A DNA stretch of 21,263 nucleotides from Bacteroidota bacterium. Its GTDB lineage: Bacteria > Bacteroidota > Bacteroidia > Bacteroidales > Bacteroidaceae. The notes beneath the pieces are model-generated. The model did no database searches. It saw nothing but the letters and a program-made list of their open reading frames with translations, and was not told where the DNA came from. This document shows, one piece after another, positions 6,880-15,634 of this stretch (its first letter is position 1; every line of letters begins with the position of its first letter). Location: the NCBI GenBank assembly GCA_023458215.1, contig JAEXAJ010000165.1:1-21263 (forward strand). The letters are read 5' to 3'. The translations under genes and the position numbers were made by a program.

Positions 6880-8928
6880 TTATCTAATTTCAATCACCGG
6901 AAACTCAGATATACGCAATGTAGTACATCCGTAAGGAATTAGCGTAATAGTTTCCTCAGGCACATCCTTTGTACCCGGACCGTATATCATCCAGCTATAC
7001 GGCAACGGACCTGCCATGTCGTTATATAGTTTCCACGAGGGAATCTCCTTGGCTTTGGTTTCTATCCGAATAGGAGCATTTTCAAGGGTCCATGGATGAT
7101 TCGATTTCATCTTTTCCGTATCCACAATCACTTTGAATGCCTTTTCGGGATCTGTCTTCTTAGTATCTATCAACCCATAATTCCATTTTGATTTGGGATA
7201 AACCTCGTGATAAGTATCTCCGTAAATCTCTCCCTTTTCAAATTTCTTTTCTTTCCACTCTTCTTCTATCCGCAACGCATATACCAACGGGCCACGTTTC
7301 ACTGACACAGAATTCTCATACCAATTCTCCAATTCAATAGACATAGGCAAAGATAGTTCTACAAAGTCCCCCGTTTTCCAAACGCGGTCTATCACAGCTA
7401 TTGTGCCACCCGAATATTTCTTGTAAGCTTCGCCATTGATACGTACAACAGCCTCTTTGCACCAACCCGGTATTCGTAGATGAAACGGGAAGTGAACACT
7501 TTGCTGGCGTTTATCCAAAATAGACAAGCGGAAACCGACCCTTTCATCCATCGGATAGAATGTCTCTTCGGTCATTTTCACCTTTATGCCTCCGGCTACA
7601 TGCGCCTCCACTTCCGAGGGAGAATACATCAAAGCCGCTAGTCCGTTATCTACTGTAGCATACCAAAGGTTTTGTGTAAACTTAGGCCAGCCTTGATGAA
7701 AATTAGAAGTACAACACGGATAGCCAGCCAATATTCCATACACTAAATCCGTCTCACCATGGTTGATGTCAAAGTTACGCAACGCTCTTGTTACCTTAAC
7801 CTGATTAGGTTGTTGAAAATACTGACGGGACATAAAGTCATCTGCGATCTGCGTGGGTAGAGCATTGAATGCTACACGTTCCAAATGGTCAAGAAACTGT
7901 ACGTCACCCGTTATCTGACTCATCTCCTCCAAAGAGAACATCAACTCTACTGCGGAGCATAGTTCGGAACCTTGCGTGGGGTTATTGCCATGCAGGGCTT
8001 CATCGCCTCCATACATCCCCTGAGGCTGCCCATGAAATTTACGAATATCGGCAAAGGCCTTTTTCACGGCACGAATGTATTTCTCATCAGGTTCCTGCTG
8101 ATAATAAATGACCGGTTCTTTAATGCCTTGCGCCAAATTGACGCAATGAATGGTATTGATACGGCTTAAATCATCACGATTCAGAAACATATCTACATAG
8201 TCATAGCTTTGCAGGTGGAGCAGTTTCCCTAGTTCCAACAAGAAAGAGTCACCTGTCAAATTATAAAGCCAGTAGACAATTTGCAGGTTATCGCAGGCAC
8301 GGTACTCCGCCCAAAAGGTCCAATGTCCCAAAGGCTTTTCAGGAAGCGTCTGCAATTGATAACGAAAATAACGTGTCATGAAAGTTAAGACCCGTTGATC
8401 ATTGGTAGCGGAATAATACTGTTTCAGGAACTTAAGTACTACCATTCTGGGCCACCAATCTTCTGAATTATCGCGTTGCAAGCCCTGTTCGTATGGGTAA
8501 TTGGTGGTAGGGCCAAAGAATCCGTCAGCACGTTGGCTCTGCAAAGCCCACTCTACCCAAGGTTGAACTTTCTTTTTAAGTTGAGCGTCATCCATTATAT
8601 AGGCTAAAGGCAAAAGCCCGTCAATCCAGTAGGGTCCTCTTTCCCACTGATCGCCATCACCGCCCAACCAGCCATTACGTTTTCCCATTACTTCCGGATA
8701 AAGCTCATCCAGCTTGGAAGTCATTCCTTTACGCTGCCGCTCCATTGTCTCTTTGAGCCAACCTTGGGGTTTTATAGCCCCAATCGGAAGTTCCATATAA
8801 GGCTTTCTCAATAGAGGATAACGATTGTTCACATACTCTCCCTCGCGGGTAGATGCGCTGATAGCTGAAATACCGGCACAACCCACGAAGAGAAAGTATA
8901 CAAACCACTTTTTAATCCATTTATCCAT
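6880..8928 (-). CDS. Secreted DUF1680 / GH127-like glycoside hydrolase (paralogue 2)
   Basis: This 682-residue protein is an (alpha/alpha)6-type enzyme of the DUF1680/GH127 superfamily, whose characterised members cleave beta-L-arabinofuranosides. An N-terminal signal (residues about 1-25) implies export. The catalytic and zinc site seen in GH127 appears as Glu322-x-Cys324 (GSELCSAVE) and the pair Cys405-Cys406 (GYPCCTSN), where the first of the paired cysteines is the expected nucleophile. The acid/base glutamate is not at the canonical spacing of 16 residues before the Glu-x-Cys; Glu310, 12 residues before, is the best candidate. Other landmarks are NGWLGGDGDQWERGPYWIDG near the N-terminus and a beta-sandwich C-terminus with YGCTTLRISEFPV. 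It is clearly paralogous to the product of 13599-15626, with well over half of aligned residues identical by eye. It is the last gene of the operon, 53 bp after the canonical GH127 gene. Exact substrate unknown. Confidence 0.8.
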   Translation of the reverse strand: MDKWIKKWFVYFLFVGCAGISAISASTREGEYVNNRYPLLRKPYMELPIGAIKPQGWLKETMERQRKGMTSKLDELYPEVMGKRNGWLGGDGDQWERGPYWIDGLLPLAYIMDDAQLKKKVQPWVEWALQSQRADGFFGPTTNYPYEQGLQRDNSEDWWPRMVVLKFLKQYYSATNDQRVLTFMTRYFRYQLQTLPEKPLGHWTFWAEYRACDNLQIVYWLYNLTGDSFLLELGKLLHLQSYDYVDMFLNRDDLSRINTIHCVNLAQGIKEPVIYYQQEPDEKYIRAVKKAFADIRKFHGQPQGMYGGDEALHGNNPTQGSELCSAVELMFSLEEMSQITGDVQFLDHLERVAFNALPTQIADDFMSRQYFQQPNQVKVTRALRNFDINHGETDLVYGILAGYPCCTSNFHQGWPKFTQNLWYATVDNGLAALMYSPSEVEAHVAGGIKVKMTEETFYPMDERVGFRLSILDKRQQSVHFPFHLRIPGWCKEAVVRINGEAYKKYSGGTIAVIDRVWKTGDFVELSLPMSIELENWYENSVSVKRGPLVYALRIEEEWKEKKFEKGEIYGDTYHEVYPKSKWNYGLIDTKKTDPEKAFKVIVDTEKMKSNHPWTLENAPIRIETKAKEIPSWKLYNDMAGPLPYSWMIYGPGTKDVPEETITLIPYGCTTLRISEFPVIEIR

Positions 8929-8981
8929 ATAAAATCATTTACCTTAAGTTAGATACCTATTTTATCTCAAACCATTAATTC

Positions 8982-10826
8982 TCATTTAGTATAATCCACC
9001 CAAACTTTCATTTTTCCCGGTTCACGGTTATCCCAGGCATAATACGGAATAAATTTATAGGTATCATCACCATTCACAGCTGTTATCGTCACTACACCAT
9101 TCAGCAAATCCGGTTCAAAAGCAGTCATATAGTTCATAGAGGGTAATAGAACAGCATTCTCATATTGAGGATTGTCTATCTCCTCCATACAATATACCAG
9201 TGGTCCGCGTTGCAGACAACGCTTGCCTACATTTGCTTTTACACGCGGGTCGGCAGATACTACTTCTACCGGCATCGCCATATCAAAAGTCACTTCGTCA
9301 CCCTGCTGCCAAGCACGATTAATCAACAGATAGCCCATTTCCTCGGCTGGTTTACATTCTTTACCATTAACACTCAATGTATAGTTCTTGCACCAATCGG
9401 GCAAATGCAGCTTTAAGGTAAATGTCTTCTTTTGGTCAGGATTCAGTGTAAACTGCACCTTACCCTCCCACGGATAGTTCGTAGCCTGCTTTATAGCTAA
9501 AGGCATACCATCAATCTTGACATTGGTTTCGCTGGCAATATAAAGGTTCACCCACAAAGCATCGGAAGAGGTGGCATACACATAATTACCCACGGAGGGC
9601 AGGAAGCGTGAGATTTGGCTGGGACAACAAGCTGTACCGTACCAAGGTTTACGATGGTGCGTACCGTCCGACTCTAAGGGATTGACGTAGAAAAAGCGGT
9701 CGGCAGACAAAGAAATACCTGCCAACGCACCGTTGTACATCGCTTTCTCAAGGATATTAACATACTTGCCGTCTCCTTTCAACATGTTCATACGTTGATT
9801 CCAGTATACCATGCCGACTGAAGCACAAGTTTCACAATAAGCTTCAGCATTGGGCAGATCATAGTCTTCGGTAAAACCTTCGTTCTTGCGTGAAGATCCA
9901 ATACCACCGGTAGCATACATTTTCGTATATATCACATCATCCCAAAGACGATCCAATGCATGCACATAAGCAGTATCTTTGGTTATAGAAGCCAGATCAG
10001 CCATACCGGTAAACATATACATGGCACGTACGGCATGTCCGCTAATTTTAGAAAGTTGACGCACGGGGACTAAATCCTGATAATAGTCTTTTGCTTCCCA
10101 ATCACCATATCCATGACCGCGTTGCTCAAGCAGCCAATTAGAAAGTTTTAAATAACGCTCGTCCTTCGTCTGACGATAGAGTTTCACTAAAGCAAGTTCT
10201 ATTTCCTGATGCCCGGGTACCCAGATCTTTTTCCCTTCACCAAAAGTATGGTCTATATGATCGGCATATTTAATGGCTACATCCAGTAATGAACGCTTGC
10301 CCGTGGCATTGTAATAAGCAATGGCAGCTTCTATCAGATGTCCGCAACAGTACATTTCATGCTTGTCCATATTGGTCCATCTTTCATTCAGATTACCCAA
10401 AATAAAATAAGTCATCAGATAGCCATCCTCCTGTTGTGCCGATGCTATCTTGGCAATAATATCATCTAGCTTCTTTTCCAGTTCCGGATTAGGATGATTC
10501 ATCAGAGAATAAGAACAACCTTCTATCATTTTGTAAAGGTCAGAATCATCATATACCAGTCCTTTGAACTCACCTTGTTCCAATCCTCCGGCAATGGCGA
10601 AGTTCTTCACACGTTGCGTTTCTACTTCACACTGATGGATGCAAGCCGGTAAAGTAACCTCGGCATGTTTGTCAATACGCGGTAACCAAAAGTTATCGGT
10701 AATCTTCACCTGAGAGAAGTTTACAGGTTCATTCTTCTGGAAAGGAACATCTTTCTGCACAGTACTGCAAGAAAACATTCCGGTAGTTGCTATAAGCAAA
10801 AAAGTGAGTTGTTTTATTTTATTCAT
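8982..10826 (-). CDS. GH127 beta-L-arabinofuranosidase, lipoprotein
   Basis: This 614-residue protein matches the canonical GH127 enzymes typified by Bifidobacterium HypBA1, which releases L-arabinose from beta-L-arabinofuranosides by a cysteine-nucleophile, zinc-dependent retaining mechanism. By comparison with HypBA1 (Glu322, Glu338, Cys340, Cys417, Cys418), the equivalents are Glu316 in NEGFTEDYDLPN as acid/base, Glu332 and Cys334 in YCETCAS as zinc ligands, and Cys400-Cys401 in TACCPSQ, with Cys400 as nucleophile. The 16-residue spacing between the two glutamates is the same as in HypBA1. Residues 1-19 are a lipoprotein-type signal ending MFSC, so Cys20 is the likely lipidated residue. 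It would then act in the periplasm or on the cell surface. It is separated from GH3 upstream by 171 bp and from the second DUF1680 gene downstream by 53 bp. GH127 also contains an enzyme acting on aceric acid in rhamnogalacturonan II, so substrate remains an inference. Confidence 0.9.
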   Translation of the reverse strand: MNKIKQLTFLLIATTGMFSCSTVQKDVPFQKNEPVNFSQVKITDNFWLPRIDKHAEVTLPACIHQCEVETQRVKNFAIAGGLEQGEFKGLVYDDSDLYKMIEGCSYSLMNHPNPELEKKLDDIIAKIASAQQEDGYLMTYFILGNLNERWTNMDKHEMYCCGHLIEAAIAYYNATGKRSLLDVAIKYADHIDHTFGEGKKIWVPGHQEIELALVKLYRQTKDERYLKLSNWLLEQRGHGYGDWEAKDYYQDLVPVRQLSKISGHAVRAMYMFTGMADLASITKDTAYVHALDRLWDDVIYTKMYATGGIGSSRKNEGFTEDYDLPNAEAYCETCASVGMVYWNQRMNMLKGDGKYVNILEKAMYNGALAGISLSADRFFYVNPLESDGTHHRKPWYGTACCPSQISRFLPSVGNYVYATSSDALWVNLYIASETNVKIDGMPLAIKQATNYPWEGKVQFTLNPDQKKTFTLKLHLPDWCKNYTLSVNGKECKPAEEMGYLLINRAWQQGDEVTFDMAMPVEVVSADPRVKANVGKRCLQRGPLVYCMEEIDNPQYENAVLLPSMNYMTAFEPDLLNGVVTITAVNGDDTYKFIPYYAWDNREPGKMKVWVDYTK

Positions 10827-10997
10827 AAGTTCTGAATGTTATATAAGTTCTCTATTTAAAAAGCACGTTGTTCATCTATTTTGTGCAAAAGAAGCCAATC
10901 CAAGGCAATAGTTATCTCATTTTCGTATCATAAAATGAAAAAATCTAATCAATGAGACATGAATACTACAAACTGCACATAAAGTACAAAAAAGAAC
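10827..10997. other. 171-bp intergenic gap within the glycosidase operon
   Basis: This is the largest gap in the minus-strand gene run and is AT-rich. It contains an inverted repeat, TCATTTT at 10917-10923 with AAAATGA at 10932-10938, around an 8-base loop. No matching T-run follows and no exact TAnnTTTG element is seen on the minus strand. It could hold an internal promoter, an mRNA-processing site or attenuating structure between the GH3 and GH127 genes, but nothing decisive is visible. Confidence 0.4.
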
Positions 10998-13592
10998 TTA
11001 CAGGATACGTACTCCTTTCTCTACCCCTGCCGATAAACGAGGCTGTCCTCCTCCTACAAAGATCGAAATCTTACCCTGAGGTTGCAAAGCCGTTCCTTGT
11101 TCGGAAACTATTTGCAAAGCTTCGGCAGGTAATGTGAAGTGGAGAGTTTTCAGCTCACCTTTCTTTAATCTAATGCGCTGGAAGTTTTTCAAGGCACAAC
11201 GAGGAACCCTATAAGTAGATGAGTGATGAGTCAGATATAGTTGAACTACTTCTTCACCGTCCCGTTGTCCGGTATTCCGGACATCTATCGCAACTTCTAC
11301 AGGCTCACCCACTCTCACCTCAACCGGTAGACGCAAATTGCTATAACTAAAAGTAGAATAACTCAATCCGAATCCAAACGGATAAAGTGCTTCTTTCTCA
11401 AAATAACGGTAGGTGCGTCCTGCCATAGAATAGTCTTCATAAGGCGGCAGATCGGTATCCGAACGATAGAACGTAACTGGCAATCGTCCGGCAGGATTAT
11501 AATCTCCAAAGAGCACATCAGCTACCGCATCTCCTGCCGACTGACCTCCATACCAGGCATTAACAATAGCAGGAATATTCTCTGCTTCCCATTTTATGGC
11601 CAATGCACTACCGGTCTGCATCAAAAAGACTACCGGTTTGCCCGTACGATGAAGTGCCTGCATCAAGCGGGTCTGTACTTCGGGTAAATGAATGGTAGTG
11701 CGGTCTCCCTTATAGAAACCAGGCAAATCAACGGGCATTTCCTCACCTTCGAGACGTGGAGAGATACCTCCGGCAAACAATATCACATCTGCATCCGCCA
11801 CACGAGATGCCAGTTCATTATAATCGGTCTTCTTTATAATTCCTCCTTCCATAGAAATAACCGCTCCCTGGTCTCCTTGGAAATACTCCAGGCAAATATC
11901 ATATTTCTTTCCCTTCTTCACATCGAAAGTATACGTATCAGCCATCTCTTCGTGATAGCTAAAGTGATCCATCACCTTCTTGCCATCAACAAACAACCGG
12001 AAACCGTCATCCCCCGAAACACGAAGAGTAAAAGTTTGATTCTCTTGCGGAATAAATTCCCCCGTCCAGCGAGCTGACATCCAGGCTGCTTTGATGCCCG
12101 GAGCTATTTCATCGTTTACGCCACCACGAAATCCTATCCGGGCTTCGTGCCGCGAAAGTACAGGAGTACCTTCCAGTTTGATATTGTTGAAGTAATCGGC
12201 ATGAACGCCTTTACTACCCTTACTTTGTAACAACTGCCAGATATCAACTGGATAGAACATGTTGTCGTCAGTCAGATTGACTCCCTTCTCATAAACAACT
12301 TCAACATCCGAAGATACTTTGCGACGGATTCCTTCTAAAAAGGTTGTCAGTTTTCCCGGTGTTCCATTATAGTTGCCAAGTAAAGACACCGAGTCAATGG
12401 CGGCAGGGCCTATAACAGCAATCTTCCGCAATTTCTTGCTCAGAGGAAGTAGATTGTTTTCATTTTTTAAAAGCACGATGGACTTACGTGCCATCTCCAA
12501 AGCATCCTTGCGATGCTGCTCACAATCGACTACTGAATAAGGAATGGCTGTATAAGGGTTTTCTCCTTCCGGAAGAAATAATCCTAACTTCATGCGGGCA
12601 AGAAAAAGACGACGGAGCGATACATTCAAGTCTTCTTCGGTAATCTTACCATCACGGACTGCTTCTTTCAATGCTTCGTAACTCCCTCCACATTCGAGAT
12701 CGGTTCCGGCACGTACCGCTTTGGCCGAAGCCGATTTGGCATCCGCATAGGTTTTATGATACTTATAAAAGTCATCAATAGCACCACAATCGGATACGAT
12801 ATATCCCTTGAATCCCCAACGTTCACGCAATATTTCTACCTGCAAAGCGTCGCTGCCACAGCATGGTTCACCATCCAACCGATTGTAAGCGCACATCACT
12901 GAAGCCACATCACCTTGTTGTACTAAAGTTTGGAATGCAGGCAGATAGGTATCCGCCAAATCATAGCGGTTAGGTACTGCATTAAAATGATGGCGATCGT
13001 ACTCCGGACCGCTATGTACTGCAAAATGCTTGGCTGTAGCTACTAATTTCAGATAGTTTGGATCGTCACCTTGAAGACCACGCACAAATGCTAATCCCAT
13101 GCGGGAAGTCAGATAAGGGTCTTCACCATAAGTTTCTTGCCCCCTACCCCAACGCGGATCACGAAATATGTTAATATTGGGAGACCAATAAGTCAATCCT
13201 TGATATATGCCGCGTTGTCCTTCGCGAACAAACTGATGGTGCTTGGCACGAGCCTCATCAGAGATAATCGTAGCACTTTGCAGCAAAGCATCGTCATCAA
13301 AAGTAGCGGCCAGCCCAATTGCCTGAGGGTAAACAGTAGCTATACCTGCACGGGCAACGCCATGAAGGCATTCGTTCCACCAATTATAAGCGGGAACTCC
13401 TAAACGGTCAATGGCCGGAGCATCATTCATCATTTGCCCTATTTTTTCTTCCACAGTCATGCTGGATATAAGCTTTTCCACCCTTTGTTCCATAGAAAGG
13501 GAAGTATCTTGCCAAGGGTAAACAACGGATTGTGCGCTGAGTAACTCAGCGCACAACAATAGAACTAATAGTAAGTTAAAAGATCTCTTCAT
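10998..13592 (-). CDS. Secreted GH3 glycoside hydrolase with PA14 insertion (beta-xylosidase / alpha-L-arabinofuranosidase type)
   Basis: This is an 864-residue retaining GH3 exo-glycosidase. The signal peptide is residues 1 to about 20 (ending LLSA before Q21). The N-terminal TIM-barrel domain carries the subfamily landmark YNWWNECLHGVARAG, seen in beta-D-xylosidases and alpha-L-arabinofuranosidases. The catalytic nucleophile is Asp268 in GYIVSDCGAID. The second alpha/beta domain is interrupted at about residues 460-585 by a PA14 domain (HADYFN to GDDGFRLFVDGKK to LEYFQGD), which in other GH3 enzymes shapes the binding of longer substrates. A fibronectin-III-like domain closes the protein (about 750-864, with VRNTGQRDGEEVVQLYL). 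The ATG lies 6 bp after the stop of the upstream DUF1680 gene, so translational coupling is likely. The neighbours point to arabinose- or xylose-bearing plant glycans. Beta-glucosidase activity is less likely but not excluded. Confidence 0.9.
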   Translation of the reverse strand: MKRSFNLLLVLLLCAELLSAQSVVYPWQDTSLSMEQRVEKLISSMTVEEKIGQMMNDAPAIDRLGVPAYNWWNECLHGVARAGIATVYPQAIGLAATFDDDALLQSATIISDEARAKHHQFVREGQRGIYQGLTYWSPNINIFRDPRWGRGQETYGEDPYLTSRMGLAFVRGLQGDDPNYLKLVATAKHFAVHSGPEYDRHHFNAVPNRYDLADTYLPAFQTLVQQGDVASVMCAYNRLDGEPCCGSDALQVEILRERWGFKGYIVSDCGAIDDFYKYHKTYADAKSASAKAVRAGTDLECGGSYEALKEAVRDGKITEEDLNVSLRRLFLARMKLGLFLPEGENPYTAIPYSVVDCEQHRKDALEMARKSIVLLKNENNLLPLSKKLRKIAVIGPAAIDSVSLLGNYNGTPGKLTTFLEGIRRKVSSDVEVVYEKGVNLTDDNMFYPVDIWQLLQSKGSKGVHADYFNNIKLEGTPVLSRHEARIGFRGGVNDEIAPGIKAAWMSARWTGEFIPQENQTFTLRVSGDDGFRLFVDGKKVMDHFSYHEEMADTYTFDVKKGKKYDICLEYFQGDQGAVISMEGGIIKKTDYNELASRVADADVILFAGGISPRLEGEEMPVDLPGFYKGDRTTIHLPEVQTRLMQALHRTGKPVVFLMQTGSALAIKWEAENIPAIVNAWYGGQSAGDAVADVLFGDYNPAGRLPVTFYRSDTDLPPYEDYSMAGRTYRYFEKEALYPFGFGLSYSTFSYSNLRLPVEVRVGEPVEVAIDVRNTGQRDGEEVVQLYLTHHSSTYRVPRCALKNFQRIRLKKGELKTLHFTLPAEALQIVSEQGTALQPQGKISIFVGGGQPRLSAGVEKGVRIL

Positions 13593-13598
13593 TTTTCT

Positions 13599-15626
13599 TT
13601 ATTTTCTTGTTACCGGAAACTCAGTAATGCGTAAAGTAGTACAACCATAAGGCACGAGGATGATATCCTCTTCGGGTAAAGTATTTATCTGATATTGTGT
13701 ACTATAAGGCAAAGGTCCTGCCGAGCCGTTATATAGTTGCCATTCATTCATGCGCTTGCCTTTGGCATGGATCTCTATCGGAGCATTCTCCAAGTTCCAG
13801 GGATAGCCGTTCACGGGTTTCTCTACCACTCGGAAAGAGTCAGCGAGTTTTTCCGGTTCCAGTGATTCTTCTTGCAGGCAATAGTTCCAAGGAGAAGTGG
13901 GATGCACTTCATAATACCAGTCACCATAACGATCACCGAATTTACGGTCGTCTTCTACTTTGCTCCATTTCTCTCCTATTCGCAATGCGTACACCAACGG
14001 TCCACGTTCTACTACAGCAGATCGTTCATACCAACGTGAGATTGAAAGTGCCATCGGCATTTCTAATTCCACCACATCTCCGGTACGCCATTCCCTGTAA
14101 ACTTTCAAAATAGAACCCGAAGATGCTTTCGACCATTCTTTGCCGTTGACTTTCACAATAGCTTCCTTACACCAGCCCGGTATGCGGAGATGTAAAGGGA
14201 AATTTACCGATTTCACCTTCTTGTCGGGCAGAGAGAAATGCATACGAACAGCTCCCTCAAAAGGATAACCTGTATCTTCAGTCATACGGACAGTTACACC
14301 ACCGGCAACCTTTGCCATAACTTCAGATGGAGAATAAAACAATGCAGCTAAACCCCGGTCTTCCGTAGCAAACCATAAGTTGCGGGTAAACTTAGGCCAG
14401 CCTTGATGCAAATTGGATGTGCAACACGGATATCCTGCCAAAAGACCGAACAGTTGGTCAGTACCGTTGTAACAGGTCACAAAATTACGGTCGTGCCGGG
14501 AAATCTCTACTTGGTTAAGCTGTTGATAGTACTGGCGAGCATCAAAATTATCTGTTATTTGCGTAGGTAGTGCATTGAAAGCCACGCGTTCCAACCAATC
14601 AGCCCAATCAGTTCGACCGGTAATCTCTACCATCTTCTCCAAAGAAAACATCATTTCTACAGCTGTACAAAGTTCGGAACCTTGTGTAGGATTACCGGTA
14701 TGCAAGAGTTCATCAGCACCATAAAGTCCTGTAGGCCAACCGTGAGCACGTTTCAAATCAGTATAAGCCTGGTCAATAGCATCAATGTGACTGCGATCTT
14801 TAGTTGCCTGGTAACGAATGATAGGTTGCTTCATGGCTTGTGCCAGGTTCACACAATGCACGCTGAAAAGGTTGTTCAACATATCTCTACCAAGAAATTC
14901 CCCTGTCCAGTCGGTAGTCTGTCTGGTTAGCAAATCCCCCAGTTCAAGTAAGTAGGCATCGCCAGTGATGTTATAAAGCCAATATACGATCATCAAGTTA
15001 TCACCTCCACGCTCACGTCCCCAAAAGGTCCAATGATCCAACGGCGCATTAGGCAACTCTTTCAACTGGTATTTAAAGTAACCCGTCATAAACGGAATGA
15101 CACGCTGATCTCCTGTGGCATCGTAATATTGCTTCATGAACTTCAGTACAACCATCTTTGGCCACCAATCACGGGCATTATTGCGTTGCAAGCCGGATTC
15201 AGGAGCACGGTCTTCATAAGGGCCGAAATAACCATCAGGTTGCTGGCTTTTCAATACCCATTCTACCCAAGGCTGTACTTTTTCCTTCAGTTTGGCATCA
15301 TCCATGATATAAGCGAGTGGCAACAAGCCATCAATCCAATACGGGCCACGTTCCCAAACATCACCGTCACCGCCTAACCAACCATTACGAGGTCCCATTA
15401 CCTTGGAATAAAGTTCGTCCAAATGACCGGTCATGCCAGTACACATACGTTCCATCTGATCTTTAAGCCATCCTTGCGGACGAACAGCACCTATAGGAAG
15501 TTCCATATAGCTCTTTGTCATCAACGGAGCACGGTTATTCAAATATAGTCCCGTTGCGTCTTGAGCCTTTGCAGCACACAAGATAGTCGCTGCAAAAGTG
15601 AGAGAAAATAGAATCTGTTTCTTCAT
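13599..15626 (-). CDS. Secreted DUF1680 / GH127-like glycoside hydrolase (paralogue 1)
   Basis: The product is 675 residues with a clear type I signal peptide (residues 1-21, ending AKA before Q22), so it is probably soluble in the periplasm. The GH127-type site is present as Glu318-x-Cys320 (GSELCTAVE) and Cys401-Cys402 (GYPCCTSN). The acid/base candidate is Glu306 in ADELLHTGNP, 12 residues before Glu318 instead of the 16 found in canonical GH127. Strong shared blocks with the 682-residue paralogue include NGWLGGDGD-WERGPYWIDGLLPLAYIMDDA, DHWTFW/GHWTFW and the C-terminal YGCTTLRI-EFPV. The gene sits 8 bp downstream of the 1123-residue lipoprotein gene and 6 bp upstream of GH3, so it is firmly within the operon. 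Having two such enzymes beside a canonical GH127 suggests that each removes a different linkage or sugar. Confidence 0.8.
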   Translation of the reverse strand: MKKQILFSLTFAATILCAAKAQDATGLYLNNRAPLMTKSYMELPIGAVRPQGWLKDQMERMCTGMTGHLDELYSKVMGPRNGWLGGDGDVWERGPYWIDGLLPLAYIMDDAKLKEKVQPWVEWVLKSQQPDGYFGPYEDRAPESGLQRNNARDWWPKMVVLKFMKQYYDATGDQRVIPFMTGYFKYQLKELPNAPLDHWTFWGRERGGDNLMIVYWLYNITGDAYLLELGDLLTRQTTDWTGEFLGRDMLNNLFSVHCVNLAQAMKQPIIRYQATKDRSHIDAIDQAYTDLKRAHGWPTGLYGADELLHTGNPTQGSELCTAVEMMFSLEKMVEITGRTDWADWLERVAFNALPTQITDNFDARQYYQQLNQVEISRHDRNFVTCYNGTDQLFGLLAGYPCCTSNLHQGWPKFTRNLWFATEDRGLAALFYSPSEVMAKVAGGVTVRMTEDTGYPFEGAVRMHFSLPDKKVKSVNFPLHLRIPGWCKEAIVKVNGKEWSKASSGSILKVYREWRTGDVVELEMPMALSISRWYERSAVVERGPLVYALRIGEKWSKVEDDRKFGDRYGDWYYEVHPTSPWNYCLQEESLEPEKLADSFRVVEKPVNGYPWNLENAPIEIHAKGKRMNEWQLYNGSAGPLPYSTQYQINTLPEEDIILVPYGCTTLRITEFPVTRK

Positions 15627-15634
15627 AAAGTATC

